Source: Chloroflexus sp. MS-G
GTDB taxonomy: Bacteria > Chloroflexota > Chloroflexia > Chloroflexales > Chloroflexaceae
DNA: 39,155 bases
NCBI RefSeq assembly: GCF_000735195.1
Contig: NZ_JPIM01000036.1
Location: 1-39,155, forward strand
Reading direction: 5' to 3'
Shown here: positions 15,361-24,016 of the stretch, one piece after another
How positions within the stretch are numbered: position 1 is the stretch's first letter
Layout: each line of letters starts with the position of its first letter
Program-made: the position numbers and the translations under genes
Notes under the pieces: generated by a model
The model's database searches: none
Told to the model about the DNA's origin: nothing
The model's input: the letters and a program-made list of their open reading frames with translations, nothing else

Positions 15361-16521
15361 ATGAACAGCCAACGTATTGCACGACGCATCCGCGCCGTTC
15401 CACCGTCGGGCATTCGCCGTTTTTTCGATATTGCCGCGACGATGCCCGATGTCATCTCGCTCGGTGTTGGCGAGCCTGATTTTATCACGCCTGAGCGAAT
15501 CCGTGCTGCTGGTCAGGCCTCGATTGATCGTACTACTGCTTATACCTCTAATTCCGGTTTGCTCGAATTACGGATCGCCCTTGCCGATCATCTGGCACGA
15601 CGTTATGGCGTACAGTACGATCCGGAGAGTGAACTCTTGATCACCGTTGGGGTGAGCGAGGCAATGTTAGGTGCAGCGCTGGCACTCCTCGATCCCGATG
15701 ATGAGGTTCTGATTCCGGAACCTTGCTTTGTCGCCTACCCGGCGTGTGTTACTTTCGCCGATGCACGAGTGGTATATGTACCGACATCTGTCGCTGATGG
15801 TTTTCAAGTAAGTGGCGCAGCGCTGGAAGCAGCGGTAACGCCGCGCACGAAGGCAATCCTGATCGGCTACCCCAATAATCCAACCGGTGCGGTGCTTAGT
15901 CGTGAACGGCTGCTCGAAGTAGCGGCTGTTGCCGAACGTCACGATCTCATTGTTATCTCCGATGAAATCTATGACCGACTGGTGTACGGTGTTGAACACA
16001 CATGTTTCGCCTCATTGCCCGGTATGCGTGAACGTACCGTTTTACTGGGTGGATTCTCGAAGGCATACGCGATGACCGGTTGGCGGCTCGGTTGGCTGGC
16101 GGCACCGGAAGAGATCGCTGCCGCGGTGCGTAAATTTCATCAGTATGCGATTATGTCGGCGCCAACCATGAGCCAGTATGCCGGTCTGGAAGCGCTGCTG
16201 CACGGAGAAGAGGCGGTGCAGGCGATGGTACACGAGTACAATCGTCGTCGGCAGGTGATCGTCTCGGGCTTGAACAGTATTGGTCTGCCGACGTTTGAGC
16301 CACAAGGGGCATTTTACGCTTTTCCACAGGTAAGCCACCTTGGTCTAAGCAGTGAAGCCTTTTGTGAGCAGTTGCTCCACAGCGAGCGGGTTGCCGTTGT
16401 GCCAGGTGATTCGTTTGGGCCGAGTGGAGCTGGATTTGTGCGCGCCTGTTATGCAACTGCGCTCAACAAGATTGAAGAGGCACTTGAGCGGATTGAGCGA
16501 TTTGTTCGGCGTATTGCGTGA
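15361..16521 (+). CDS. class I/II pyridoxal-phosphate aminotransferase
   Basis: 386 residues from ATG 15361, with AAAGGAGA at 15347-15354. It belongs to the AspC/PatA-like fold-type I aminotransferases. SLGVGEPDF (33-41) and YTSNSGLLELR (61-71) are substrate-side motifs. PNNPTG is at 171-176, and the ring-binding Asp is D201 in SDEIYDRLVY. The Schiff-base lysine is K234 in GGFSKAYAMTGWRLGW, and the substrate carboxylate Arg is probably in GFVRACYA. Substrate (aspartate, aromatic, or other) cannot be fixed from motifs. The next small gene overlaps its ribosome site with this gene's stop codon, implying cotranslation. Confidence 0.92.
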   Translation: MNSQRIARRIRAVPPSGIRRFFDIAATMPDVISLGVGEPDFITPERIRAAGQASIDRTTAYTSNSGLLELRIALADHLARRYGVQYDPESELLITVGVSEAMLGAALALLDPDDEVLIPEPCFVAYPACVTFADARVVYVPTSVADGFQVSGAALEAAVTPRTKAILIGYPNNPTGAVLSRERLLEVAAVAERHDLIVISDEIYDRLVYGVEHTCFASLPGMRERTVLLGGFSKAYAMTGWRLGWLAAPEEIAAAVRKFHQYAIMSAPTMSQYAGLEALLHGEEAVQAMVHEYNRRRQVIVSGLNSIGLPTFEPQGAFYAFPQVSHLGLSSEAFCEQLLHSERVAVVPGDSFGPSGAGFVRACYATALNKIEEALERIERFVRRIA

Positions 16522-16531
16522 GGAGGGCAAT

Positions 16532-16849
16532 ATGTCATTGCCTGACGATGAAACAACCACTGAATTGCGTTGCGCTTTGACCGGACGACCGTTGACACCA
16601 GAGGAGGCGTATTGGGCGCCACCGCTGATCACTGCCCGACAGTTGATTACAACGTTTTTTAAGACGTTGTTTTCCAATCCGGCGGCGTTGGGAGCGATCT
16701 TCTTGAGCGAACTGCCGGATGTGCCCTACGCTCCTGAAGCACGTCCGCTTCTCGCCCGTCGCCGTTCGGTTGAGCAAGCGAAACTGCTTGCCCTGTTACT
16801 AGTGATCGCGGTGGTTGTAGTTGGTTTGATCTTTTGGCTGGTGCAGTAG
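16532..16849 (+). CDS. small tail-anchored membrane protein of unknown function
   Basis: 105 residues from ATG 16532. The start is decided by AGGAGG at 16521-16526, which begins on the last base of the aminotransferase stop. The N-terminal part has CALTGRPLTPEEAYWAPP (14-31), which resembles half of a zinc-ribbon but has only one cysteine. Residues 83-103 form one C-terminal membrane segment (LLALLLVIAVVVVGLIFWLV), so the protein is predicted to be tail-anchored with its N-terminus in the cytoplasm. I do not recognise the family. The tight spacing suggests it is made together with the aminotransferase. From 16850 to 16992 I see no gene and no convincing promoter. Confidence 0.75.
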   Translation: MSLPDDETTTELRCALTGRPLTPEEAYWAPPLITARQLITTFFKTLFSNPAALGAIFLSELPDVPYAPEARPLLARRRSVEQAKLLALLLVIAVVVVGLIFWLVQ

Positions 16850-16992
16850 CTGAGTCTGTGCAGGAAGTAAAGGGAGGGTCGGGGGTTCCTGGCCCGCCTT
16901 CAATAATGTGTTTAGATTAGCTGTATGTTCTTTGTTTATTCAGATGTGTTCGCGCTCACTCTACACTTCTTCACCACAATGGGTAACCACGT

Positions 16993-19071
16993 ATGCCGGC
17001 CTGGAACGTCAATCGGCCAGGAATTGAAGACACACAGCCGCAACAAGAGGTGCGTTTGCTGGTATCCAGCACTGGTCAGCGCTGGTTGGTAAGTGCGCTC
17101 GCGGTAGCCCTGATTGTGGCGCTGGTTCCGGCAGGGCGCGTTTTGCTAGCAACGGGTTTCTGGCTACTTGTACCGGGATATGTTCTCGAACGCCACTTCC
17201 CCGGTACTCGCCCTCACTGGCTTGTGCGTATCGTCCTCTGGAATGGTGTCGGTCTAAGCGTCTTACCAATCCTCTACCTGTGGTTAACCGCTGTCGGTAC
17301 TGCATTGCCGCCATGGGTATTGATTGCTGGGGCAGGTGGATTATCAGTTGTTGCGCTGCGTATGGCATGGCACGATCTGGCAGCCATCCAGGGATCACCT
17401 TCGGGAATGACCTGGCTCTTGATGATTGTACTGGCAATCAGTGGCTGGCTGCGGGCCCTGCAGATTGCTGATCTGGCGTTGCCAGCATGGGTTGATTCGG
17501 TACATCATGCGCTGATGATACGAGTTGCAGCCGAGACGGGACGGGTACCGTGGACACTGACCCCCTATTTGCCGGTTGTAGACATGCCGTATCACTGGGG
17601 CTATCACGTGGTCATTGCAGCCGCCTGGCAGCTTAGCAGTGGCGATTTGCCGACCGTCATGCTGTGGAGCGGACAGCTTCTCAACTGGTTGCAGGGTGTG
17701 GCTGCGGCTGCGTTGGCTTTGTTGAGCTGGCGACGACCATCAGCAGCGGTGATTGCGGCGGCGGTAGTGGGTTGTATCTCGTGGATGCCGGCGTACTATG
17801 TGTCGTGGGGCAGGTATACGCAGTTAAGTGGCTTATTGCTCATCGTTGCGCTGGCGATAAGTTGGCACCACGAACTGAATGCCGGATCACGCCGTGAACG
17901 GTTTGGCTGGCTCTTACTGAGCGCTGTCATCGTTACCGGCCTGAGTTTGGTTCATATGCGGATGTTTGTCTTCGGTGTCGCCCTCCTTGTCGCGCAGAGT
18001 GTCGTCTGGACGTTGCGCCAAACGCGCTCGCGGATTGGTCTGCATATTCTCGAAACGGGATTCGTCGGTCTATTAGCGTTGGCCCTTGCTGGGCCGTGGT
18101 GGTTCTTACTGTTACGGCGAGTCCTGTTACCGGCTGCGATTGGCACTCGCAGTTTAACGAGCGGCGGTTCATACGTGCAGTTGAGCCACGATTTGATGTG
18201 GATAGGACCAAACGAATGGCTGGTGGCTTTGGCACTGATGGGGGGGATGATTGGACTGATCTATCGCCAACAAGCAGTGGCGGTGATGGTGCTCTGGGTT
18301 GGGGGTCTGGTCGTACTAACGAATTTGTGGTTGATCAGTTATCTTGTGCCACTGATCGGGGTCGTTTTGATCATGTACGCCATCGCCTGGCGCAAATGGC
18401 GGATAGCCGGTATAGGTGTGCTCTTACTGGCTGTCAATCCGGCGACAATCCGCTTCCCTTTTCTCTGGCTCTTGCCGGTTGATATTGCGGCAATCAGTCT
18501 TTTTCTGCCGATCAGTAATCTGATCGGTGGCATCGCTCTGATATGGCATACCACTCGCCTTCGGTGGTTGATGGGCGGTGCGGTTGGGCTGTTGGCGCTC
18601 ACGCTCTGGGGGGCATACCAGCAGCGCTCAATTGTTAATCCGGTGACAGTTCTGGCAACTGCCGCCGATCAGGTGGCACTCGCGTGGATTGCCGAACACA
18701 CCCCGCCAACGGCACGGTTTCTGATCAATGCCGCACCGTGGCTGCCCGGTGTAGCCCGCGGTACTGATGGTGGCTGGTGGATTTTACCGCTCACCGGACG
18801 CTGGACGAGCACGCCACCAGTGCTCTTTGTTCATAGTCAAGCGGATGTTGTGCAAGCGACCCAGCAGCGCAGTCAACAAATTATCGATTTTGGTAACGGT
18901 CAGCCGGTTGATCTTGACCAACTCATCGCCACAGAACGGATTGACTACATCTATACGTCGCCTGCCGGCCCATTACGACCCGAACACTTTGCCGGTAAGG
19001 CTGGTTATGAAGCTGTATTTGCGCAAGACGGGGTGGTGATCTATCGGGTGCGAACCAGCTCTGTTCCCTAA
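16993..19071 (+). CDS. polytopic membrane protein, putative GT-C/DUF6541-like
   Basis: 692 residues with well over ten hydrophobic segments. Short loops contain PAWVDSVHHALMI (acidic plus paired His), YLPVVDMPYHWGYHVV, and PAYYVSWGRYTQLSG. The C-terminal 120 residues are soluble and include ADQVALAWIAEHTPP and GTDGGWWILPLTGR. The same landmarks occur in the same order in the protein at 26438-28456 (DSYHHTVI, FTYHYAFH, PAYYVNWGRYTQL, GSDGGWWLSFLTGRR), so the two are paralogs. Catalytic Asp-His loops between membrane helices fit polyprenyl-phosphate-sugar-dependent glycosyltransferases, but the family assignment is by layout only. No ribosome site stands out before ATG 16993. It is convergent with the ABC-2-like gene. 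Confidence 0.7.
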   Translation: MPAWNVNRPGIEDTQPQQEVRLLVSSTGQRWLVSALAVALIVALVPAGRVLLATGFWLLVPGYVLERHFPGTRPHWLVRIVLWNGVGLSVLPILYLWLTAVGTALPPWVLIAGAGGLSVVALRMAWHDLAAIQGSPSGMTWLLMIVLAISGWLRALQIADLALPAWVDSVHHALMIRVAAETGRVPWTLTPYLPVVDMPYHWGYHVVIAAAWQLSSGDLPTVMLWSGQLLNWLQGVAAAALALLSWRRPSAAVIAAAVVGCISWMPAYYVSWGRYTQLSGLLLIVALAISWHHELNAGSRRERFGWLLLSAVIVTGLSLVHMRMFVFGVALLVAQSVVWTLRQTRSRIGLHILETGFVGLLALALAGPWWFLLLRRVLLPAAIGTRSLTSGGSYVQLSHDLMWIGPNEWLVALALMGGMIGLIYRQQAVAVMVLWVGGLVVLTNLWLISYLVPLIGVVLIMYAIAWRKWRIAGIGVLLLAVNPATIRFPFLWLLPVDIAAISLFLPISNLIGGIALIWHTTRLRWLMGGAVGLLALTLWGAYQQRSIVNPVTVLATAADQVALAWIAEHTPPTARFLINAAPWLPGVARGTDGGWWILPLTGRWTSTPPVLFVHSQADVVQATQQRSQQIIDFGNGQPVDLDQLIATERIDYIYTSPAGPLRPEHFAGKAGYEAVFAQDGVVIYRVRTSSVP

Positions 19072-19195
19072 ATGATGAGGAACGGAGAGTTTTCTAGCGT
19101 GGTGATGCGGTCAGAGAGATGTTAATCTCACTTTGCACGCTATGCGACGTAGGGATGCAGGGCTGCTGTGGGCATTTCCTCTCCGTTTACAGGTT

Positions 19196-20119
19196 TCAAC
19201 GGCCTGTGGTAGCCAATACGGGCAACCACCATTCACGCATGGCGTATGCGATGGTCAGATAGACCACGAGCACAACCGACCACCAGGTATCGAAGTGCTG
19301 CCAGCGCCGAGGTTTTGGTCGAGAAACAAAGCCGACGATACCGATGAAGAGTAGAATTGCAAGACCACTCCCGGTTATATACAGCAGGTAGAGCGGTACA
19401 TCGCGTTCAACAACGCCGTGCGTCCATTGTAGTAACGTGTTCAGGTCGGACGCAATTGGGCCAGCAGGTGGAAATGCTGGCGCCAGCGTTGCAATCAGGG
19501 CGGCAAAGGGATTGCTGGCAGCGACGATGATCGTGGCAATTGTTAGACTGGTGCTTGTCTTGGTTATCAGGAAAGACGCCAGGAACCATCCCAAGATTAC
19601 AATGTAGGTCACAAACAGGCCAGCCGGTCGCTGTTGAATGAGCGTTATCCCTGCAAGAGCAAGGGTACTGATCAACCATGTTGTCGTCACAACGACGCTT
19701 AGCGCCCAACTGATTTCGGCCAGCCTCATGCTACCAAACAACGGTAGGATGCTAAAAAACGGCAATGTCACTATGATGCACAGCACCATGAGTGCCCACA
19801 ACGCCAGTAAACGAGTGAGGAAATGTGCTGGTGATAACGACGGCGATGGATCAAACACGGGAAAGAAACTGATGGCAAGTAGCGGTGTCACTACCGTCAG
19901 CCAGCCCTGAAGTGTGAGACAAAGACCGGTCGCAAAGAGATGACCAATTTGCGCATTGAATAACGGTGTCAGACCGGTTTGATCTGCACCTATTGCTCCT
20001 GAGAGTTGGAATAACAGCAGACCAACGAACCATACGACGATCACCGTCCCAGGCAGCAGAAGACTCACGCGACGGTGGCGAATAAGGTGTTGCCACTCTG
20101 AGCGAAACAACGCGATCAC
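19196..20119 (-). CDS. ABC-2-type permease-like membrane protein
   Basis: 307 residues from GTG 20117-20119, whose first bases form GTGA with the stop of the upstream gene (four-base overlap). The protein begins MIALFRSEWQHLIRHRRVSLLL, a cytoplasmic N-terminus like those of ABC-2 permeases. About six to seven membrane segments follow, with short loops such as FFPVFDPSPSLSPAHFLTRLLALW. There is no ATP-binding partner in the window. With the preceding secreted protein it resembles, in organisation only, the GldF/GldG pair (permease plus auxiliary protein). From 19072 to 19195, between this gene and the convergent one, I see no terminator worth calling. Confidence 0.6.
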   Translation of the reverse strand: MIALFRSEWQHLIRHRRVSLLLPGTVIVVWFVGLLLFQLSGAIGADQTGLTPLFNAQIGHLFATGLCLTLQGWLTVVTPLLAISFFPVFDPSPSLSPAHFLTRLLALWALMVLCIIVTLPFFSILPLFGSMRLAEISWALSVVVTTTWLISTLALAGITLIQQRPAGLFVTYIVILGWFLASFLITKTSTSLTIATIIVAASNPFAALIATLAPAFPPAGPIASDLNTLLQWTHGVVERDVPLYLLYITGSGLAILLFIGIVGFVSRPKPRRWQHFDTWWSVVLVVYLTIAYAMREWWLPVLATTGR

Positions 20120-22383
20120 GGTACAACTCCCCGTGCTCCACTAACAACAACGATGCACCCTACCTGGTCGAGTGTTCCGCTAAAACGTAATCGTAGCTCG
20201 CCATTACGCAAGAATCTGGCAGCGGCAGGAATGCTGAAATTGGACGGATCGGTGAGTGTAATCTCATCCCAATTCGCCGTTTGCCAGTTGTAGGCGCTTA
20301 CCATAAGGTCACGGCCGGTAACCTGGTTCGTCGTCTGCAACTGCATCCGAATTGTATCAGCTTGAAATGATACGAGATCGGCTGGCAGGCGAAGCCGTAT
20401 CTCGGCGGTACTACCACTGAGTTGAACCCCTTTGCTATTCGGACAAGCTAATGTGTCCTGCGATGAGGGGTCGATTCTTAGCCAGCCCATTGGAAGGATC
20501 AACCGTCCCTGGCCGGTAATGCGTAGGCGCATGACCAAAAGCGTTTCGCGCTGACCGATGAATGTTGACGCTGAATCGGTTGGGTCCTGATCAAGCCAGG
20601 CCACCAGGAAGGGACCAGGATCAAACCGATCAGGAAGTGCAGCTATTGCCGCATCAATAAAGGTGGTCAGGATGGCAGCCCGCCGTTTGATGTCACGTCC
20701 AATGAGCAACCCATTCTCGCGGAGATCGTTGACAATCTGTGTTCCGAGTGTCTCAGGATATGCAGAGCTGGCAAAGATAACCGGCCAGCGAGCTGCTGAT
20801 CTAACGCCAGGTCGTAAATTCCCAAAAAAGATCATCTGATCGGCATAACTGACAAATACATTGCGCAGGGTAAAGGGACTATCATTTTGAACATCAACCC
20901 GTAATTGTTCCTGATCGATCACCAATGTCGCCCGAATCTGTGGTGCCGGTAGTTCCATCGTTGCCAGTATGCCCTGCCTTACCCAGGGGGTCAAGGTTAG
21001 GGTTACGGTCTTGGTAGCTTGAGGGAACGGCCCTCCTGTATCCGAGTCGGTGTTGATCGGCAACGGCTGTGTTACCACGGGATAGTTGAACGATACAACC
21101 TCGCGCCGTGGCATGGCCGACAACACTGTCAGGGCCGTTTGAGCACGAGCCTGCGTTTGATTGATGGGTTCAATGAGGGTCAGCCGTAGTGCAGTATGAG
21201 TCGGTGCTGCATTGGTAGTGGCCCACCACAGACTACCACCCGTACTGATCGTGGCAATATATATGAGCGTCATCACCGGAACGATACGGCGTCGCCACCA
21301 CCACCATCCCACCACCGCCGGAATCACCAGCAGTGCATAGCCGGTCAGCGCGATGTATCCCTGAGCAACGGTCGGCGTATCAATAGGGGGTAACTGACTT
21401 AACACCGGGGTCAGCGTTTCGATTTGGCGACTAGCGATCTGCGAACTCTGCCCAATTCCGGTTGCGAAGAGCACAACCGGTTGCGCCAACGTGGACCAAA
21501 ATCGCTCCTGCCCTTCCCAATCCTGCAAGGCTTTAGGTTCAAACGCCAGTTGGGTCACTCGGCCGCGACCAAAAGGATATTCAACCCATGGCGTTGAATC
21601 TGGATCGCCAACCGCGTATGCACCGCTACGCGGTTGCAACTTGACTCCTATCAGAGGATCGATCATCTCGGCGCCACCGCGCTCGCGTAACGGTTGCCGG
21701 TCAAGCGGGGTCACGCCAACAATCTGAGCTGCCCTGAGGTCTGGTGGAAGAAACGACTGAAGTGATACAGCGCTTGGGCCTCCGCCAATGATCACGTGAC
21801 CACCACCGTATACCCACTCGAGTAGCGCCGATTGCTGTTCGGACGATAACGGGTCATCTAGTGCGAAGAAGGCCAGCACGCTCAAGTTGCTCAATCCGAG
21901 CGAATGATCGGGTACATCGGTTGGCTGCAAACTACCGGCTGCAAAGAGATCACTGGCGACCGGTGACGCGCCTAAGACGGCACGCATCCGCTCGACCGGA
22001 CGCAACAGGAGAGGTACCTCTTGCCGCAACAATACGCTCTCGTTCGCGATAACGGTAATGATAACTGAACTTGTCGGCTGGGCAAGGAAGACGTAGAGCC
22101 ATACCGTTTTCTCCTCATTGGCAGCAAGATCGATCGTGCGGGTGAATTGGACCGAAGCATCAGCCGGAGTTCCAGTGATCGTTACCGTGGTTGCTGCTCC
22201 CTTATTGCTGAGCGTAGCCTTGAGCGGCAACCATGCTCTGACGACATACTGACCGCCAAAGGGTGTAGACAGTTTAAGTGAAATATTTGGTTGAGCGAAG
22301 GCTGTTAGCGGCAACCCCCATAGCATTGCCTGAAGAGTCAGGGCCAGCAGGAGCACGATGGTATGTGATCGACAGGATCTCAT
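20116..22383 (-). CDS. secreted/membrane-anchored protein with a GATase-like domain, unknown function
   Basis: 755 residues. A signal peptide spans 1-30 (cleavage after AFA, before QPNIS). A beta-sandwich-like region follows, and then LSVLAFFALDDPLSSEQQSALLEWVYGGGHVIIGGGPSA, which resembles the class I glutamine-amidotransferase-like domain seen in extracytoplasmic auxiliary proteins of ABC-2 systems. A membrane hairpin lies roughly in the middle (GYALLVIPAVVGWWWWRRR and VMTLIYIATISTGGSLWWA), followed by another beta-rich half with a region typical of Ig-like folds. Its stop overlaps the start of the permease-like gene by four bases. It is divergent from the LuxR-Kelch gene across 143 bp (22384-22526). 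The specific function is unknown. Confidence 0.65.
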   Translation of the reverse strand: MRSCRSHTIVLLLALTLQAMLWGLPLTAFAQPNISLKLSTPFGGQYVVRAWLPLKATLSNKGAATTVTITGTPADASVQFTRTIDLAANEEKTVWLYVFLAQPTSSVIITVIANESVLLRQEVPLLLRPVERMRAVLGASPVASDLFAAGSLQPTDVPDHSLGLSNLSVLAFFALDDPLSSEQQSALLEWVYGGGHVIIGGGPSAVSLQSFLPPDLRAAQIVGVTPLDRQPLRERGGAEMIDPLIGVKLQPRSGAYAVGDPDSTPWVEYPFGRGRVTQLAFEPKALQDWEGQERFWSTLAQPVVLFATGIGQSSQIASRQIETLTPVLSQLPPIDTPTVAQGYIALTGYALLVIPAVVGWWWWRRRIVPVMTLIYIATISTGGSLWWATTNAAPTHTALRLTLIEPINQTQARAQTALTVLSAMPRREVVSFNYPVVTQPLPINTDSDTGGPFPQATKTVTLTLTPWVRQGILATMELPAPQIRATLVIDQEQLRVDVQNDSPFTLRNVFVSYADQMIFFGNLRPGVRSAARWPVIFASSAYPETLGTQIVNDLRENGLLIGRDIKRRAAILTTFIDAAIAALPDRFDPGPFLVAWLDQDPTDSASTFIGQRETLLVMRLRITGQGRLILPMGWLRIDPSSQDTLACPNSKGVQLSGSTAEIRLRLPADLVSFQADTIRMQLQTTNQVTGRDLMVSAYNWQTANWDEITLTDPSNFSIPAAARFLRNGELRLRFSGTLDQVGCIVVVSGARGVVP

Positions 22384-22526
22384 AAGAACTTATTGTCAGG
22401 CTGGATTGATTGCAACTATTATACGTGAACCTTTGTCGCGGTGAATTCATTCCGTCTGCTCACGCCAAGCCACGCTCGCATATGTTATGATCAACGTAAA
22501 CTGGTTGTATTGTAGTATATCAGGCT

Positions 22527-23999
22527 ATGACGAACGAAAATCCAATCAGCGAGCGTGAGCGCGAGATACTCCGTCTTGTAGCTACCGGGGCAACCAATCA
22601 GCAGATTGCGATTGCATTAAACATTAGTGTCAACACGGTCAAGGTACATCTGCGGAACATCTTTGCCAAAATCGGTGTGGAATCGCGCACCGAGGCAACG
22701 GTTTACGCAATTCGGACCGGAATCGTGACAGTTGGTGAAACCGATATGTCACCTGCCGACGAGACGGCGTCGGTCAGTGTACAAGAGGGAGCGGCGATTG
22801 CCGAAGCAGCACAGCCACCGATTGCCGCACCGTCAGAACCTGAAACACTGCCAGTAGCGACCGGTACACCAACAGCATTGCCTGACATATCATCACCAGC
22901 CGATCAGATTTCAGATGCTGGAACAGTGTTACCTGCAATACAAGAAACACCTTTATTACCGACGCAACCGGCTGCTCTGTCACCAGGAGAACTCTGGTGG
23001 CGGCGTCTGGTACCGTGGCTGGTTGTGGGGGTGGCGCTAATCGTCGTCGCTGTTACAATCCTCATGGTGAATGCACGTTCTGCTCAAATCACCGGAACCC
23101 CGGATCCAACCGTATCAACGATCATCAGTGGTCAGCAACGCTGGTTTCTGCGCCAACCATTGAGTGATCCGCGCGATCATTTTGCGCTGACCGGATACGA
23201 TCTCGAACGGCGGTTGTACGTTATCGGTGGCGAACAACGCGGTATGGTCAGCGCCGCAGTTGACCGCTACGATCCCGAAACTGACCGCTGGGTACGGCTC
23301 ACCGATAAGCCGACTGCGGTGAGTCATGCACGGGCTATTACGCTCCGCGGACGTATTTTCGTGCCTGGAGGAGAAGATGCGACCGGTACAGTGACCGATC
23401 GGCTTGAAATCTATGATCCGCGTGAGCAGCGTTGGTTTGTCGGTCCACCGTTGCCAGCACCGCGGAGCCGTTATGCGCTGGTGGCCTGGGAAGGGCAAAT
23501 GTACTTGATCGGTGGTTGGGATGGTACTGCGCTACGCTCTGAGGTGTTTGTGTACGATCCGGTACGTGAACGTTGGGAAACGGGGCCAGCCTTATCGCAA
23601 CCACGTCAGAACGCTGGCGTAGCAGTGGCCGGTGGACAGCTCTACATCGTGGGTGGAGAAGGGATCGATGGTGCGCTCCGTGATAGTGCCCGACTTGAGC
23701 CGGGCAACGACTCTGATCGACGCTGGATTGCGACCGCGCCACTCCCGCAGGCAATTGCGCGTCCGGTCGCAGTGGGGCTGCCAAGCACCTTGCTCATTTT
23801 CGATAGTGAGCGACGCCAGGGACTGACCTACGATATTGCGGCTGATGCGTGGAGCCAGACACCGTTACCGGCTGACGCATATGTCTCTCCTGACGCGGTA
23901 TTGCTCGAATCGAACATCTATTTTTTGGGTGATAGTCGTGCGCAGGGGCGTTTAAGTGAGTATCGCGCCTTGTACGTTGTCTTCATCCCTGGTCAATAG
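22527..23999 (+). CDS. membrane-tethered LuxR-type regulator with extracellular Kelch repeats
   Basis: 490 residues. Residues 7-68 are a complete LuxR/GerE helix-turn-helix: SEREREILRLVATGATNQQI followed by LNISVNTVKVHLRNIFAKIGV. A Pro/Ala/Glu-rich linker (about 72-155) leads to one membrane segment (about 161-182, LVPWLVVGVALIVVAVTILM) preceded by WWRR. The remaining 300 residues contain five to six Kelch units with the typical GG and YDP..W pattern: RLYVIGGEQ, DRYDPETDRW, RIFVPGGED, EIYDPREQRW, QMYLIGGWDG, FVYDPVRERW, QLYIVGGEG. The topology puts the DNA-binding domain in the cytoplasm and a beta-propeller outside. It could sense an envelope ligand and regulate genes directly from the membrane. 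It is divergent from the 755-residue secreted protein gene, a natural target. No clear ribosome site precedes ATG 22527. Confidence 0.85.
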   Translation: MTNENPISEREREILRLVATGATNQQIAIALNISVNTVKVHLRNIFAKIGVESRTEATVYAIRTGIVTVGETDMSPADETASVSVQEGAAIAEAAQPPIAAPSEPETLPVATGTPTALPDISSPADQISDAGTVLPAIQETPLLPTQPAALSPGELWWRRLVPWLVVGVALIVVAVTILMVNARSAQITGTPDPTVSTIISGQQRWFLRQPLSDPRDHFALTGYDLERRLYVIGGEQRGMVSAAVDRYDPETDRWVRLTDKPTAVSHARAITLRGRIFVPGGEDATGTVTDRLEIYDPREQRWFVGPPLPAPRSRYALVAWEGQMYLIGGWDGTALRSEVFVYDPVRERWETGPALSQPRQNAGVAVAGGQLYIVGGEGIDGALRDSARLEPGNDSDRRWIATAPLPQAIARPVAVGLPSTLLIFDSERRQGLTYDIAADAWSQTPLPADAYVSPDAVLLESNIYFLGDSRAQGRLSEYRALYVVFIPGQ

Positions 24000-24016
24000 G
24001 TTGCCGAGCTTATTGG

